Source of the DNA: Rhodococcus sp. KRD162
GTDB taxonomy: Bacteria; Actinomycetota; Actinomycetes; Mycobacteriales; Mycobacteriaceae
Reading direction: 5' to 3'
DNA length: 64,000 bases
NCBI RefSeq assembly: GCF_017168335.1
Contig: NZ_JABFAU010000003.1
Location: 771,561-835,560, forward strand
Part shown: positions 1-9,889 of the stretch, one piece after another
Position numbering within the stretch: the stretch's first letter is position 1
Layout of the letters: each line of letters begins with the position of its first letter
The notes under the pieces: generated by a model
What the model saw: the letters and a program-made list of their open reading frames with translations, nothing else
Databases searched by the model: none
What the model was told of the DNA's origin: nothing
Position numbers and translations under genes: made by a program

Positions 1-617
1 ACCCGCAAGGCGGCTACCCCCAGGGCCAGTACCCGACCACGCAGAATCCCGCACCGCAGAATCCCGCACAGCAATACCCGGCCGGCCAGCAGTACGGCAC
101 GCCGTATCCCGGGGCCGGTGCCCAGGGGCCCGGGGATCCGGCCTATCAGAATCCGTACGCCCCACAGCAATACGGCGGTGGTCAGTACGGTCCCGGTCAG
201 TACGGTCAGCAGCCTCAGCAGCCGTGGAACCCCAACCAGCAGTATCCGAATCAGCAGTACCCGAATCAGCAGGGTCCAGGTCAGCAGGGGCCAGGTACCG
301 CCGGGTCGCAGTCGAAGAAACCTCTGATCATCGTCGGTGCCGTCGTCGCTGTGGTCGCGGTGATCGCTCTGGTCTCGTTCTTTGCCTTCGGTCGGTCGAC
401 CGTTCTGGATACTGCGGCCGCACAGGAGGGTGTCCGCAAGGTCGTCACCGAGTCCTACGGTGCTTCCGAGGTGTCCGGGGTGTCCTGCCCGCAGAACATC
501 AGGGTCGAGAAGGGTGCGAGCGTCGACTGCACGCTGACGGTCGACGGAGCGTTCAAGAAGGTGACGTTGACCTTCCTGGACGACGACGCCAACTACGAGG
601 TCTCGCTACCGAAATAG
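1..617 (+). CDS. DUF4333-domain membrane protein (5' end outside window)
   Basis: The reading frame is open from the left edge to the TAG at 615-617, so the start lies upstream. The first ~100 visible residues are a low-complexity Pro/Gln/Gly/Tyr segment with repeats of the type QQYPNQQ. A single hydrophobic membrane segment follows at about 325-390, then an extracytoplasmic domain of about 75 residues. That domain has the DUF4333 pattern: a Tyr-Gly (SYGASEV), VSCPQN, and a second Cys before LTVDG, giving two cysteines likely to form a disulphide. Its role is unknown; DUF4333 proteins are common in the actinobacterial envelope. In M. tuberculosis a membrane protein (Rv2091c) sits in the same place beside the exonuclease and PepE, which supports the call. 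Confidence 0.85.
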   Translation, partial: PQGGYPQGQYPTTQNPAPQNPAQQYPAGQQYGTPYPGAGAQGPGDPAYQNPYAPQQYGGGQYGPGQYGQQPQQPWNPNQQYPNQQYPNQQGPGQQGPGTAGSQSKKPLIIVGAVVAVVAVIALVSFFAFGRSTVLDTAAAQEGVRKVVTESYGASEVSGVSCPQNIRVEKGASVDCTLTVDGAFKKVTLTFLDDDANYEVSLPK

Positions 618-634
618 CGCCCTCGGTTGTTCGG

Positions 635-1603
635 TCATGTCCGCTCTGCCGTGGCCGCCATCGCAGCGACGAGGCGTGCCACGGCGTTTTCCACCCCGAG
701 GTTCTCGGCCAGAGCGTCGAGCGCGTTTCTGTCGGCAGGCTCGGCCGGAATCTCATCGGACTTCGACAGCACGACATCCGCATCGGTGACCACCCGCACG
801 ACGGGAAGGGCAGCGTCGAGGTAGTCGCTGGCGTTGGCCAGCTTCGCGCGGATGCCCGTGGCCATGTCCGAGGACGGATCGAGCGCCGCGTCGCGCAGTG
901 CTGCGACCGACTCGTACTGGAGCATCAGGGTCGATGCCGTCTTCTCACCGATGCCCTTCACTCCGGGCAGGCCGTCGGAGGCGTCGCCTCTGAGAAGTGC
1001 GAGTTCGGCGTATGCCGCGCCCGCGCGGTGCAGAGGAACGCCGTATCGTTCGGAAACCAATGCCGGACCGAACAATTCGGCCTTGGCCAATCCACGCCCC
1101 ACGTACAGAACCCGAACCTCGTTCGGCTCGTCGGCGGCGACCTGCAACAGGTCTCTGTCCCCGCTGACCACTACCACTGGGTTCCGGCGCTCGCGCGCAG
1201 CCAACGTGCCGAGCACGTCGTCGGCCTCCAGTCCGTCCGCGCCTGCGGTGGCGATCCCCAGTGCGGCGAGAACGTCCATGATCATGTCCACCTGCGGAGT
1301 AAGGGTCTCCGGAACCTCTTCGCTCTCGGCAACCTCCGGTGGTGCCTCGGCCACCCGGTGCGCCTTGTAGGTCGGCACCAGGTCCACTCGGAACTGCGGC
1401 CGCCAGTCCAGATCCAGGCAGACTGCCAATCGTGTGGGTTCGGTGCGCCCGATCAACGCCGAGATCATGTCGAGGAACCCACGCACGGCGTTGACCGGCC
1501 GGCCATCCGGTGCCGTAATCGACTCGGGCAGTGCGTAGTAGGCCCTGAACCACAGGCTCGCACCATCGAGGAGCAGCAACGGCGACTTTCCGGGTGCGGT
1601 CAT
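635..1603 (-). CDS. 5'-3' exonuclease (PolA N-terminal domain/FEN family)
   Basis: This is a stand-alone 5'-nuclease related to the N-terminal domain of DNA polymerase I, expected to remove flaps or RNA primers during replication and repair. About 322 residues. The N-terminus has [20 protein letters not shown] with the first metal-binding Asp. The central acidic cluster is [24 protein letters not shown] carries further metal ligands, and [19 protein letters not shown] is the helix-3-turn-helix DNA-binding loop. The ATG at 1603 is preferred because the family signature begins about 10 residues later; an in-frame ATG at 1627 would add eight residues. It corresponds to M. tuberculosis Rv2090 in sequence type and position. 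It converges on the DUF4333 gene with 17 bp between stops and is divergent from pepE. Confidence 0.9.
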   Translation of the reverse strand: MTAPGKSPLLLLDGASLWFRAYYALPESITAPDGRPVNAVRGFLDMISALIGRTEPTRLAVCLDLDWRPQFRVDLVPTYKAHRVAEAPPEVAESEEVPETLTPQVDMIMDVLAALGIATAGADGLEADDVLGTLAARERRNPVVVVSGDRDLLQVAADEPNEVRVLYVGRGLAKAELFGPALVSERYGVPLHRAGAAYAELALLRGDASDGLPGVKGIGEKTASTLMLQYESVAALRDAALDPSSDMATGIRAKLANASDYLDAALPVVRVVTDADVVLSKSDEIPAEPADRNALDALAENLGVENAVARLVAAMAATAERT

Positions 1604-1639
1604 GGGGCCCATCTTGCCAAACGGCACTAGCCTGGAGGG

Positions 1640-2782
1640 ATGAGTATCGATTCTTCGGCCAGTTCCTCACGTTTCTCGAGCGACGTATACGCATCCCGGC
1701 TCGCGCGGGCCGCGCGCCTGACATCGGATGCGGGGCTGGATGCACTGCTGATCACTCCGGGGCCGGATCTGCAGTACTTGATCGGTTCGAAGGCCAGTTC
1801 GTTCGAGCGTCTCATCGCTCTGGTCGTACCTGCCGACGGAAGTACACCCAGCATCGTGGTTCCGCGGCTCGAGCTTGCTGCACTGGGTGATTCCGCGGCC
1901 CAGGATCTGTCTCTGACGCTCGTCGACTGGGTCGACGGTGTCGATCCGTACGCGCTGGTCGCTTCCGCGGTACCGGCCGGGTCCAAGACTGCGGTTGCCG
2001 ATGCGATGCCCGCGCTGCACTTCGTACCGCTTGCTGAGGTCTTCGGTACGGTGCCGGTACTGGCTACGGACGTGCTCCGCGAACTTCGCATGGTCAAGGA
2101 CCACGCCGAGATCGCTGCGCTGCGTCGGGCCGGGTCCGCCATCGACCGAGTCCACGCCCGGATGGGCGAGTGGCTTCGAGTGGGCCGCACCGAAGCTCAG
2201 GTCGCCGCTGACATCGCGGTCGCGATCGTCGAAGAGGGCCACACCGCACCGGAATTCATCATCGTCGGGTCCGGACCGCATGGCGCAGATCCACACCACG
2301 AGGTATCCGATCGTGTCATCGAGGCAGGCGACATCGTCGTCATCGACATCGGAGGTCCCGTCGCACCGGGATACAACTCCGACTCGACTCGCACCTACAG
2401 TCTCGGTGAACCGGCAGCGGAGATCGCAGCACGATACGCAGTGCTCGAGCGGGCGCAGCAAGCGGCCGTCGATGCGGTGGTGCCGGGAGCGACCGCACAG
2501 TCCATAGATGCGGCCGCCCGCGACATCTTGGTCGACGCCGGGCTGGGCGAGGCATTTCTGCACCGCACCGGACACGGTATCGGCCTGTCGGTGCACGAAG
2601 AGCCCTACATCGTTGCCGGAAACGACATCCCGCTGACCGAAGGCATGGCTTTCAGCATCGAACCGGGGATCTACTTCCGGGAGCAGTGGGGTGCGCGCAT
2701 CGAGGATATCGTCGTCGTCACCGCGGACGGCTGCGAATCGGTCAACCTGCGGCCCCACGGTCTGGCCGTCCTGCCTGTATGA
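1640..2782 (+). CDS. pepE: M24-family Xaa-Pro dipeptidase (PepE/PepQ type)
   Basis: This is a cytoplasmic dinuclear metallopeptidase that hydrolyses Xaa-Pro bonds in short peptides. 380 residues: an N-terminal creatinase-like domain (about 1-150) and a C-terminal pita-bread M24 domain. The five metal ligands are visible in order: Asp in VVIDIGG, Asp in [10 protein letters not shown], His in HRTGHGIG, Glu in SIEPGIY and Glu in ARIEDIVVV. The purine-rich GGAGGG lies immediately before the ATG, an unusually short Shine-Dalgarno spacing. The stop overlaps the start of the next gene (ATGA), so the two are probably translationally coupled. It matches M. tuberculosis Rv2089c (pepE) by family and neighbourhood. 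Confidence 0.9.
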   Translation: MSIDSSASSSRFSSDVYASRLARAARLTSDAGLDALLITPGPDLQYLIGSKASSFERLIALVVPADGSTPSIVVPRLELAALGDSAAQDLSLTLVDWVDGVDPYALVASAVPAGSKTAVADAMPALHFVPLAEVFGTVPVLATDVLRELRMVKDHAEIAALRRAGSAIDRVHARMGEWLRVGRTEAQVAADIAVAIVEEGHTAPEFIIVGSGPHGADPHHEVSDRVIEAGDIVVIDIGGPVAPGYNSDSTRTYSLGEPAAEIAARYAVLERAQQAAVDAVVPGATAQSIDAAARDILVDAGLGEAFLHRTGHGIGLSVHEEPYIVAGNDIPLTEGMAFSIEPGIYFREQWGARIEDIVVVTADGCESVNLRPHGLAVLPV

Positions 2783-3426
2783 GCACAGAACGCGAGGCCG
2801 AGTTCGTCTCGATCGTCCGCGCCAATTCCGTTGTCGACGAGATACTTCGACGTGCACCGAAGCTCGGGCTCCCCGGTTGGTATCTCACTGCCGGGGGCCT
2901 GTTCCAGACGGTGTGGAACCACCTGGCCGATCGGGAACCGCAGGTGGGCATCCGGGATTACGACTTCTTCTACTTCGACGATTTCGACCTGTCCTACGAC
3001 GCGGAGAACGACGCGATCGAGGCCGCAGCCTCGATGTTCGCCGACCTCGGCGTCGACGTCGAAGTACGCAACGAAGCGCGTGTGCACCTGTGGTACGAGC
3101 AGCATTTCGGCAGTCGGATCGCTCCGTTCCGCAGCACCGAGGATGCAATCGATCACTTCGTCTCGACCACGTGTTGCTTCGGGATCACCGGAGGCAGAGA
3201 CGGCGAGGACATCGTCTACGCACCGCACGGGTTCGAGGACCTGTTCGCCGGAATCGTGAGACCGAATCCGAGGGTGCCGATGCGGCACGTCTACGAGGCG
3301 AAAGCCGCACGGTGGACCACGGAGTGGCCGAACCTGACCGTTCTGCCGTGGCCGTCGGAACAGACCCTCACTGGCGGCTCAGCAGCGAACGGCTACCCAG
3401 AACCCGCTGGACCCGGACCTCGATGA
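2779..3426 (+). CDS. nucleotidyltransferase-family protein (DUF925/NTP_transf_6 type)
   Basis: A protein of about 215 residues starting at the ATG that overlaps the pepE stop codon. The N-terminal half has the DUF925 pattern: [19 protein letters not shown] followed by [11 protein letters not shown], where the Asp pair would bind metal in a polymerase-beta-like fold. HLWYEQHFG follows, and then STEDAIDHF. Substrate and role are unknown. The 3' end overlaps the convergent F420-enzyme gene by 59 bp (3368-3426). The last ~20 residues are Gly/Pro rich and look like unconstrained read-through. Coupling to pepE suggests co-expression, but no functional link is evident. Confidence 0.8.
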   Translation: MSTEREAEFVSIVRANSVVDEILRRAPKLGLPGWYLTAGGLFQTVWNHLADREPQVGIRDYDFFYFDDFDLSYDAENDAIEAAASMFADLGVDVEVRNEARVHLWYEQHFGSRIAPFRSTEDAIDHFVSTTCCFGITGGRDGEDIVYAPHGFEDLFAGIVRPNPRVPMRHVYEAKAARWTTEWPNLTVLPWPSEQTLTGGSAANGYPEPAGPGPR

Positions 3427-3784
3427 CAACCCTGGTGGGGTTCTCCCTCGGCACGCGGTAACGCTGGGCGTAGCGATTCTCGGCGTCGACGACGGATTCA
3501 CGGTCTTCTCGCACCGACGCGGGCCCCTCCAACGTCAGCCAGCGGGCACCGTCGACCTGAGTTACGGCTGCATAGCCACCGCGGCGTGCGTTGATCGCCT
3601 TCTGTGACACGTCGTTGGTGATGACCCGGACGACCAGCGCCTCGGCGTCGTAGGTGAACCCGACGGCCACGACGTGCGGTGTTCCATCCGGCCGGAGCGT
3701 CGTCAGAGTGGCGAGGTGCCGTTCGGTGAGGAACCCGAGTGCGTCGTCGGTCAGGGCAGTCGCGTCAGCGGGGGTGGCAGCCAT
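3368..3784 (-). CDS. F420-dependent split-beta-barrel oxidoreductase (Rv2074/biliverdin reductase-like)
   Basis: A 138-residue PPOX-like flavin/deazaflavin enzyme. Typical family segments are [20 protein letters not shown] near the N-terminus, a basic [10 protein letters not shown] stretch and [15 protein letters not shown]. The C-terminus, [13 protein letters not shown], is a beta-strand typical of these small dimeric barrels. In M. tuberculosis the gene beside the same SDR and cob genes is Rv2074, reported as an F420H2-dependent biliverdin reductase. Position and family suggest the same activity here, but substrate cannot be read from sequence. The ATG at 3784 is only 45 bp from the divergent SDR GTG start, with no clear Shine-Dalgarno, so a leaderless transcript is possible. 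Confidence 0.82.
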   Translation of the reverse strand: MAATPADATALTDDALGFLTERHLATLTTLRPDGTPHVVAVGFTYDAEALVVRVITNDVSQKAINARRGGYAAVTQVDGARWLTLEGPASVREDRESVVDAENRYAQRYRVPRENPTRVVIEVRVQRVLGSRSLLSRQ

Positions 3785-3829
3785 AACCCGACTGTAATGA
3801 ACGGTGCCCGATCGGCCAGACTGGTCGGC

Positions 3830-4588
3830 GTGAGCAGACGAGCAGAACCCGCAGTCGGAACGCTGTTGCTGCTGGGCGGCCGCAGCGAGATCGGGCTGGA
3901 AGTCGCCACCCGACTCGCCCCAGGGCGAACCGTCGTATTGGCGGCTCGGCGCAGTGCAGATCTGGCGGCGCAGATACGACGGGTGCAGCAGGCCGGTGCA
4001 GAAGCCGTGCGAACCATCGAGTTCGACGCAGACGCGATGGATACCCATGCCGAACTTCTGCGTGAGGTCTCCGAGCAGCACGGCCCCATCGGGATCGTGG
4101 TTCTCGCGTTCGGCATACTCGGAGACCAAGCCCGCGCCGAGAACGATGCTCAGCACGCTCTCGACGTCATCACCACGGATTTCCTGGCGCAGGTCTCGGT
4201 ACTCACTCACGCCTCGAAGCTCCTCAGGGAACAGGGGAGTGGGGACCTGGTGGTGTTCTCCTCGGTTGCGGGGGTGCGGGTGCGACGCGCCAATTACGTC
4301 TACGGATCCGCCAAGGCCGGTCTCGACGGGTTCGCCAGTGGACTCGGTGATGCGCTGCACGGCAGTGGAGTACATCTGCTGCTCGCCCGTCCTGGCTTCG
4401 TCATCGGCTCCATGACCGAGGGCATGACGCCCGCACCGATGTCGAGTACCCCCGATCAGGTCGCCGACGTCGTGGTCGCCGCGTTGCGCAGACGCCGGAC
4501 CAAAGTGTGGATTCCGGGCACTCTCAGACCGGTGTTCTTCGCCATGCGACTACTGCCGCAATGGCTCTGGCGCAGGATGCCGCGCTGA
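3830..4588 (+). CDS. short-chain dehydrogenase/reductase (Rv2073c-like)
   Basis: An SDR of about 252 residues. The N-terminal nucleotide-binding loop is [18 protein letters not shown], a GGxSxxG variant of the usual TGxxxGxG. FDAD near residue 65 probably contacts the adenine. The active site is visible as the Ser in VVFSSVAGV and YGSAKAG (Tyr-xxx-Lys). The C-terminus ends WLWRRMPR, as I recall for M. tuberculosis Rv2073c. I prefer the GTG at 3830 because the conserved sequence begins soon after; an ATG at 3797 would add 11 residues. The stop overlaps the cobL start (TGATG), so it leads the cobL-cobK operon. Its substrate, and whether it takes part in cobalamin synthesis, are unknown. Confidence 0.85.
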   Translation: MSRRAEPAVGTLLLLGGRSEIGLEVATRLAPGRTVVLAARRSADLAAQIRRVQQAGAEAVRTIEFDADAMDTHAELLREVSEQHGPIGIVVLAFGILGDQARAENDAQHALDVITTDFLAQVSVLTHASKLLREQGSGDLVVFSSVAGVRVRRANYVYGSAKAGLDGFASGLGDALHGSGVHLLLARPGFVIGSMTEGMTPAPMSSTPDQVADVVVAALRRRRTKVWIPGTLRPVFFAMRLLPQWLWRRMPR

Positions 4589-5817
4589 TGCCGCAGGTGA
4601 TTCCGAGCCCGATCGTCGTCGTGGGAATCGGCGCGGACGGCTGGGACGGCCTGTCAAGAGCCTCCCGCACGGCCGTCGAGCAGGCGGATGTGGTGTTCGG
4701 TTCCGTCCGTCAAATCGACAGCGTCCGTGCGCATTGCACCGAGACCAGGACGTGGCCGAGCCCGTTGCTGCCGAATTTGAGGCCCATGATCGACGCGTAC
4801 GAGGGCCGTACAGTGTGCGTCCTGGCCAGCGGGGATCCGATGTTCCACGGAATCGGGGTGAGCCTGGCGCGAGAGTTCGGTGCCGAGCGGCTGCGCGTTC
4901 ATCCAGCACCGTCATCGGTCTCGCTTGCATGTGCGCGATTGGGATGGGCACTTCAGCACGTCACGACGGTGTCGTTGGTCAACAGCCCGGTCGAGATGCT
5001 GTTGCCGGAACTGACCGACGGTCGCCGGATTCTCGTGTTGAGCCGTGACGGCAGCACTCCCGACGAGATCGCGGCAGTGCTGTGCGCCAACGGCTTCGGT
5101 GCAAGCGAGGTGACGGTACTCGAACAACTCGGCGGATCGGCCGAGCGAGTGACCGGCGCGATCGCCAGAGACTCGATGTTCGACGGTATCGACGCACTCA
5201 ATGTCGTTGCGCTCGAATGTGTTCGAGACCCCGGTTCGATCAGGCACACCAGAATTCCTGGCTTGGCCGACTCCGCGTTCGGCGGGGATGGTCAGATGAC
5301 CAAGCAGGAAGTGCGAGCGTTGACGCTGAGCGCGTTGGCGCCTGCGCCGGGGGAGCTGCTCTGGGATATCGGGGGTGGATCGGGAACCATAGCCATCGAG
5401 TGGATGCGGACCGACACTTCCTGTCGTGCCGTGACGTTCGAGTCCTCTCCGGCTCGGCGCGATCAGATCGAGAACAATGCACTGCGTCTGGGAGTGCCCC
5501 GCTTGCGCGTACTCGGTGCTGCCCCCGGGAGTTTCACCGACGCGGCAGCCGAGGATGCCGGACCCGACGCGGTGTTCGTCGGTGGTGGGTTGACCTCGCC
5601 CGATATGCTCGGGCACTGCTGGCGCGCTCTGCGCGATGGCGGCCGATTGGTCGCCAACTCGGTTACCGCCCAATCCGATTCGCTGTTGCTTTCGGCAGCG
5701 GAACGATACGGAGGTCGGTTGCGCAAATTTCAGATCTACCGCGGCGAACCACTCGGCGCGTTCACGACGTGGAGACCGCAGCTGCCGGTCACCCAGTGGT
5801 GTGCGAGGAAAGAGTGA
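4588..5817 (+). CDS. cobL: precorrin-6Y C5,15-methyltransferase (decarboxylating)
   Basis: CobL methylates precorrin-6Y at C5 and C15 and decarboxylates the C12 acetate, giving precorrin-8X in aerobic corrin synthesis. 409 residues with two domains. The N-terminal CbiE-type tetrapyrrole methylase (about 1-205) has VVVGIGADGWDGLS and VCVLASGDPMFHGIG. The C-terminal CbiT-type SAM methyltransferase (about 215-400) has ELLWDIGGGSGTIAIEWMR. A central segment GDGQMTKQEVRALTLSAL marks the CbiT start. It overlaps the SDR stop upstream and the cobK GTG downstream, forming a tight operon. In M. tuberculosis cobM lies between cobL and cobK; it is absent here. Confidence 0.95.
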   Translation: MPQVIPSPIVVVGIGADGWDGLSRASRTAVEQADVVFGSVRQIDSVRAHCTETRTWPSPLLPNLRPMIDAYEGRTVCVLASGDPMFHGIGVSLAREFGAERLRVHPAPSSVSLACARLGWALQHVTTVSLVNSPVEMLLPELTDGRRILVLSRDGSTPDEIAAVLCANGFGASEVTVLEQLGGSAERVTGAIARDSMFDGIDALNVVALECVRDPGSIRHTRIPGLADSAFGGDGQMTKQEVRALTLSALAPAPGELLWDIGGGSGTIAIEWMRTDTSCRAVTFESSPARRDQIENNALRLGVPRLRVLGAAPGSFTDAAAEDAGPDAVFVGGGLTSPDMLGHCWRALRDGGRLVANSVTAQSDSLLLSAAERYGGRLRKFQIYRGEPLGAFTTWRPQLPVTQWCARKE

Positions 5818-6560
5818 AAATCCTGATTCTGGGCGGTACCTCGGAATCGCGGAACCTTGCCGCCGCAGTGAACGAGGAACCGGGGATCGAGGCGGTCACG
5901 TCGCTGGCCGGACGTTTGGCAGACCCGGTGCTCCCCGTCGGGCAGACGAGAATCGGCGGCTTCGGAGGGCCGAGCGCACTCGCGCAGTGGCTGCTGCAGA
6001 ACTCCATCGACGTCGTGGTCGATGCGACCCACCCGTTCGCGGCGACCATCGGCACTCACGCCGAACTCGCCACCCGCCTGACAGGAACCGCACTGCTGGT
6101 ACTGACCCGACCGCCGTGGAAGGCGGGGGAGGGTGATCGATGGACCTCGGTGGCCTCCATGCCCGAGGCCGCGGCGTCGGTCACGCCGGGCAGCAGAGTC
6201 TTCCTCACGATCGGCCGACAGGGAGTTCACCATTTTGCCCACGTCGAGCACTCGTGGTTTCTGGTCAGAGCGATCGACCGTCCCGACGGCCCGGTGCCGC
6301 CGCACATGACGCTCGTGCTCGATCGGGGACCGTTCGACGAACGCCACGAGGCGACGCTGCTCGCCGAGCACCGAATCGACCTGGTGATCACCAAGAACAG
6401 CGGCGGCGACATGACCAGAGCGAAGCTCGATGCAGCGCGGGCGACATCGGTACCGGTGCTGATGGTCGACCGTCCCGCACGACCGACAGCGGCATCGACC
6501 GTGGACACCGTCGATGCCGCCGTGGACTGGTTGAGAAATCGGCTACTCGCTGCAATCTGA
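5814..6560 (+). CDS. cobK: precorrin-6A reductase
   Basis: CobK reduces precorrin-6A to precorrin-6B with NADPH. 248 residues starting at a GTG that overlaps the cobL stop (GTGA). The N-terminus is a Rossmann segment, ILILGGTSESRNLAAAV. DATHPFAATIG, RPPWKAGEGDRW and FLTIGRQGVHHF are family motifs, and ITKNSGGDMTRAKLDAA near the C-terminus is the conserved CobK/CbiJ signature. Length is normal for the family. The last 18 bp overlap the convergent cobIJ gene on the other strand. The substrate comes from CobL/CobF-side enzymes and the product returns to CobL, encoded just upstream. Confidence 0.95.
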   Translation: MKILILGGTSESRNLAAAVNEEPGIEAVTSLAGRLADPVLPVGQTRIGGFGGPSALAQWLLQNSIDVVVDATHPFAATIGTHAELATRLTGTALLVLTRPPWKAGEGDRWTSVASMPEAAASVTPGSRVFLTIGRQGVHHFAHVEHSWFLVRAIDRPDGPVPPHMTLVLDRGPFDERHEATLLAEHRIDLVITKNSGGDMTRAKLDAARATSVPVLMVDRPARPTAASTVDTVDAAVDWLRNRLLAAI

Positions 6561-8036
6561 CCGATAGCGCCGGGAGGTGAACACCTTCGGTCCACTTCCG
6601 GTGTCCACCACGGTGGTCATCGAGGAACCGATGATGAGCAGGCACCGCATATCGATCGACTCGGGATCGAGTTCGGCGAGGGTCACGGTGCGAACCGATT
6701 CCTCCGCGCTGCCCACTGCCCGGCCGACGACGACCGGCGTGTGCGGTGAACGGTGCTCGAGGAGAATCTCTTTCATCGCTGCTACCTGCCAGGTACGCGA
6801 CGCCGACGCCGGGTTGTAGATTGCCAGTGCCATGTCGGCTCCGGCCACCGCGTCGAGTCGTTTCGCCACCACATCCCACGGCTTGAGTCGATCGGAGAGC
6901 GACACGACGGCGTAATCGTGGCCGAGCGGAGCCCCGACCCGACTGGCCACGGCATTGGCCGCCGTCATGCCCGGGACCACCCGAACCGGCACCGAACTCC
7001 ATTGCTGTTCGGCCGCAACCTCGATGACCGCCGTCGCCATGGCGAACACACCTGGATCACCAGAGGACACCACGGCGACGCGGCGCCCCTGTTTGGCGAG
7101 ATCCAGCGCGAAGGCTGCCCGTTCGGACTCGACCTTGTTCTCGCTCGAATGCCTCCCCTGACCCGGACGCTGCGGTACGCGGTCGATGTAGGTCACGTAG
7201 CCGACCAGATCGGTGGCGGCGGCCAGTTCGGCCCGGACCTCGTCGGTGGTCCATGCGTCGTCCCCCGGTCCGAGGCCCACCACCACCACTTCACCGGCAG
7301 CAGTGTTGGTTTCGGTTCGATTGGCGGGGCTAGGTACCACGATCATCGAAAAGTACGGCACATTGTCGGCGTCGGCGGCGCCCAGCACACGCTGCTCTGA
7401 CGTGCTGGCGCGCTCGACGTAGAGCGCCTCGTCCAACCTGCCCGATCGCTCCAAAGCGTCGAGCACCGTGGGGTAGGTCCGGCCGAGCTTCATGATGACC
7501 GCGGCGTCGGTTCCCCGAAGTCGTCGGGTCAGCTCGTCCGCGGACAAGGTGCCGGGAAGTACTGTCAATACCTCGTCCCGTTCCACCAGCGGAGCAGCCA
7601 CTGCGGCAGATGCGGCGCTGACCGAGGTCACGCCCGGCACGATCTCGACCTCGAACCGGTCCGCCAGCCTCTTGTGCATGTGCATGTACGAGCTGTAGAA
7701 CAGTGGGTCGCCTTCGGCCAGAAGCACTACCGAACGTCCGGCGTCGAGGTGCGCTGCGAGGCGAGCGGCAGCGGATTCGTAGAACTCGTCGATCGCGCCC
7801 TGGTATCCGCCCGGATGCGCCGTGGCCTCTGTGGTGACCGGATAGACGAGGTGCTCTTCGATCTGCCCAGCACGCATATAGCCGGCCGCCAGCCCTCGGG
7901 AAATGCTCCGACCGTGCTGTGCGCTGTGAAACGCGACCACATCCGCCGCGCCGATCACGCGGGCGGCCTTCACGGTCAACAACTCCGGATCGCCGGGACC
8001 GACTCCGACGCCCCACAATTTGCCCTGTGTACTCAT
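6543..8036 (-). CDS. cobIJ: fused precorrin-2 C20- and precorrin-3B C17-methyltransferase (CobI-CobJ)
   Basis: A 497-residue fusion of two SAM-dependent tetrapyrrole methylases. Residues about 1-240 are Cob[41 protein letters not shown] and [12 protein letters not shown]. Residues about 248-490 are Cob[49 protein letters not shown] and [14 protein letters not shown]. The two catalyse C20 methylation of precorrin-2 and the ring-contracting C17 methylation of precorrin-3B. The same fusion occurs in M. tuberculosis (Rv2066). The start overlaps the cobH stop by 4 bp, so cobH-cobIJ is one leftward transcript. Its 3' end overlaps cobK on the opposite strand. Confidence 0.95.
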   Translation of the reverse strand: MSTQGKLWGVGVGPGDPELLTVKAARVIGAADVVAFHSAQHGRSISRGLAAGYMRAGQIEEHLVYPVTTEATAHPGGYQGAIDEFYESAAARLAAHLDAGRSVVLLAEGDPLFYSSYMHMHKRLADRFEVEIVPGVTSVSAASAAVAAPLVERDEVLTVLPGTLSADELTRRLRGTDAAVIMKLGRTYPTVLDALERSGRLDEALYVERASTSEQRVLGAADADNVPYFSMIVVPSPANRTETNTAAGEVVVVGLGPGDDAWTTDEVRAELAAATDLVGYVTYIDRVPQRPGQGRHSSENKVESERAAFALDLAKQGRRVAVVSSGDPGVFAMATAVIEVAAEQQWSSVPVRVVPGMTAANAVASRVGAPLGHDYAVVSLSDRLKPWDVVAKRLDAVAGADMALAIYNPASASRTWQVAAMKEILLEHRSPHTPVVVGRAVGSAEESVRTVTLAELDPESIDMRCLLIIGSSMTTVVDTGSGPKVFTSRRYRSDCSE

Positions 8037-8668
8037 TCCTGCTCGCTCGCAATGGCATTGACAGCAGCAGCGGTGATGGCACTACCGCCGCGCCTGCCGC
8101 GCACGACCAGATACTCGACACCGGTGTCGGCGGCAATGAGGTCCTCTTTCGACTCGGCCGCGCCGATGAAGCCGACCGGGCCACCGACGATGGCGGCAGG
8201 CTTCGGTGCTCCCGCTGCGAGCAATTCCATCAAATGGAACAGTGCAGTGGGTGCGTTGCCGATCGCGACGACGGCACCGTCGAGCTTGTCACCCCACAAC
8301 TCCAGTGCCGCTGCGGTTCTCGTCGTCCCCATGCGCTGAGCCAACGCAGGTACCCTCGGGTCCGAAAGGGTGCACAGCACTTCGTTGTCGGCGGGTAGTC
8401 GACGACGCGTCACCCCCGCGGCCACCATGTTGGCGTCACACAGCACCGGAGCTCCCGCCCGTAGCGCAGCGCGCGCGGACACCACGACGTTCGGGGTGAA
8501 TCCGATCGTCTCGGTCAGATCGATTTCTCCCACCGCATGGATCATGCGCACCACGACCTGGGCGACATCCGGTGCGAACCGCGACAGATCTGCCTCGGCT
8601 CGGATGGTCGCGAACGATTGTCGGTAGATCTCGCCGCCGTCGCGGACGTAGTCGTGCATGCGTGTCAC
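8033..8668 (-). CDS. cobH: precorrin-8X methylmutase
   Basis: CobH moves the C11 methyl of precorrin-8X to C12, giving hydrogenobyrinate. 211 residues. Family features are [20 protein letters not shown] at the N-terminus, [16 protein letters not shown] with the catalytic His, [35 protein letters not shown] and [13 protein letters not shown], ending [20 protein letters not shown]. The start is a GTG at 8668; an ATG three codons in (8659) is equally possible. The stop overlaps the cobIJ start (ATGA). A 45-bp gap separates it from cobG upstream in the same orientation, so cobG-cobH-cobIJ probably form one transcript. Confidence 0.95.
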   Translation of the reverse strand: MTRMHDYVRDGGEIYRQSFATIRAEADLSRFAPDVAQVVVRMIHAVGEIDLTETIGFTPNVVVSARAALRAGAPVLCDANMVAAGVTRRRLPADNEVLCTLSDPRVPALAQRMGTTRTAAALELWGDKLDGAVVAIGNAPTALFHLMELLAAGAPKPAAIVGGPVGFIGAAESKEDLIAADTGVEYLVVRGRRGGSAITAAAVNAIASEQE

Positions 8669-8713
8669 GATAGGGGAGAGGGACCCCTCAGCAGGAAATC
8701 GGTCTCGGTCGGT

Positions 8714-9844
8714 TCAGGACACGCGATAGCCGATTCCTGTCGCAACCACGTCGGTGACCTCACCTTTGGGGCGCCCACATCGACGCTCGCAGCCGGACCA
8801 GTGCTGCCGCTCGTCTCGCGGAGTCATGCGGGCATCCACCGCGGCTGCGAGGTCGGCCCGAACATCGGCCTGTGACTTCGCGCAGCCCGGCGATCCAGTA
8901 CATGAACTCACCCGAATCCAGGGCGATGCCTCGTCGAAGATCAGCCCCATCGGAGCGAGCACGCGCACCACCTGCTCGGCCGGTTCCTCGTCCAGATCAC
9001 ACACGATCAGAGACCGCCACGGGGTCACGATCAGCGGCCGATCGATGGCGGCGAGGAACTCGGCGAGCCGAGCATCGAGAATGCCGTTCGCCAATCCCGC
9101 GGCCAACGCCACTCGGCCGTCGACCTGGTCGAGCCACCCGATCGGCGGCACCTCCACAGGCGCAGGCAAGGTCAGGACCGGGCCGGCGTCGAGCCCCAGA
9201 CGTTCGATGACACGATCTGCCCCACCATCGAGTTCGGCCAGTCGCCACTCGGATCGGCGCAGTTCGACGAAGGCCGCGGCGCAGTCCAGCAGAGTCGACA
9301 CCACGGCACCGCGACCGATTCGAACACCGCTGTCCAGTCCCGCCAACAACAGGGCGTAGGACCCGTCGGCCTGGGCGTAGACGCCGAAGTCCGGTTCCAG
9401 GCCGCACATATCTCCCCGGCCGTCGTCGATGGCGAACAACACCCGCCCAGGCAGCTCGGCCAGCTCGTCGGCCGCGCAGATGCCCTCGTCCAGTTCTCCG
9501 ACCAGTGCCCGCACGTCGGTGATGCCGTCGACTCGCCCCGAGAGCGGTGAGGCGAGGATGTTGCGCACCCGCTCGTGAGACTCGGACGGCAGCAACCCGG
9601 ATTCGGCCACTCTGCTCGCCAGCGCGTCCGGATCCGAGACCGCGCGCACCTGAATGTTTCCCCGAGAGGTGAGCTCCAGGGTGCCGTCGCCCAGCTCTGC
9701 CGCGGCCTGCGCCAGCATCTGTATCTGGCGGGGCAGCAGGACGCCACCCGGCAGCCTGATGCGCGCGAGCGGACCGTCCGCGGCCGGATGTGTGGTGAGC
9801 GCTCCGGGGCAACCGTCGGGCAGCGGCCTCTCAGGCGATGTCAT
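8714..9844 (-). CDS. cobG: precorrin-3B synthase
   Basis: CobG is an iron-sulphur monooxygenase that converts precorrin-3A to precorrin-3B before ring contraction. It belongs to the nitrite/sulphite reductase-like family. 376 residues, near the usual length. It has the two ferredoxin-like half domains and LELTSRGNIQVRAV. The [4Fe-4S] ligands appear as SSCTGSPGCAKSQADV and, later, HWSGCERRCGRPKGEV, four cysteines spaced as in sirohaem reductases. Its presence shows the oxygen-dependent (late cobalt insertion) route. The start at 9844 is divergent from the B12 riboswitch and cobN. No riboswitch was seen on the cobG side of this intergenic space. Confidence 0.95.
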   Translation of the reverse strand: MTSPERPLPDGCPGALTTHPAADGPLARIRLPGGVLLPRQIQMLAQAAAELGDGTLELTSRGNIQVRAVSDPDALASRVAESGLLPSESHERVRNILASPLSGRVDGITDVRALVGELDEGICAADELAELPGRVLFAIDDGRGDMCGLEPDFGVYAQADGSYALLLAGLDSGVRIGRGAVVSTLLDCAAAFVELRRSEWRLAELDGGADRVIERLGLDAGPVLTLPAPVEVPPIGWLDQVDGRVALAAGLANGILDARLAEFLAAIDRPLIVTPWRSLIVCDLDEEPAEQVVRVLAPMGLIFDEASPWIRVSSCTGSPGCAKSQADVRADLAAAVDARMTPRDERQHWSGCERRCGRPKGEVTDVVATGIGYRVS

Positions 9845-9889
9845 GTTTCAAGGCTACAAGTGCGCTGGGTGAACAGATCTCGTGCACGC

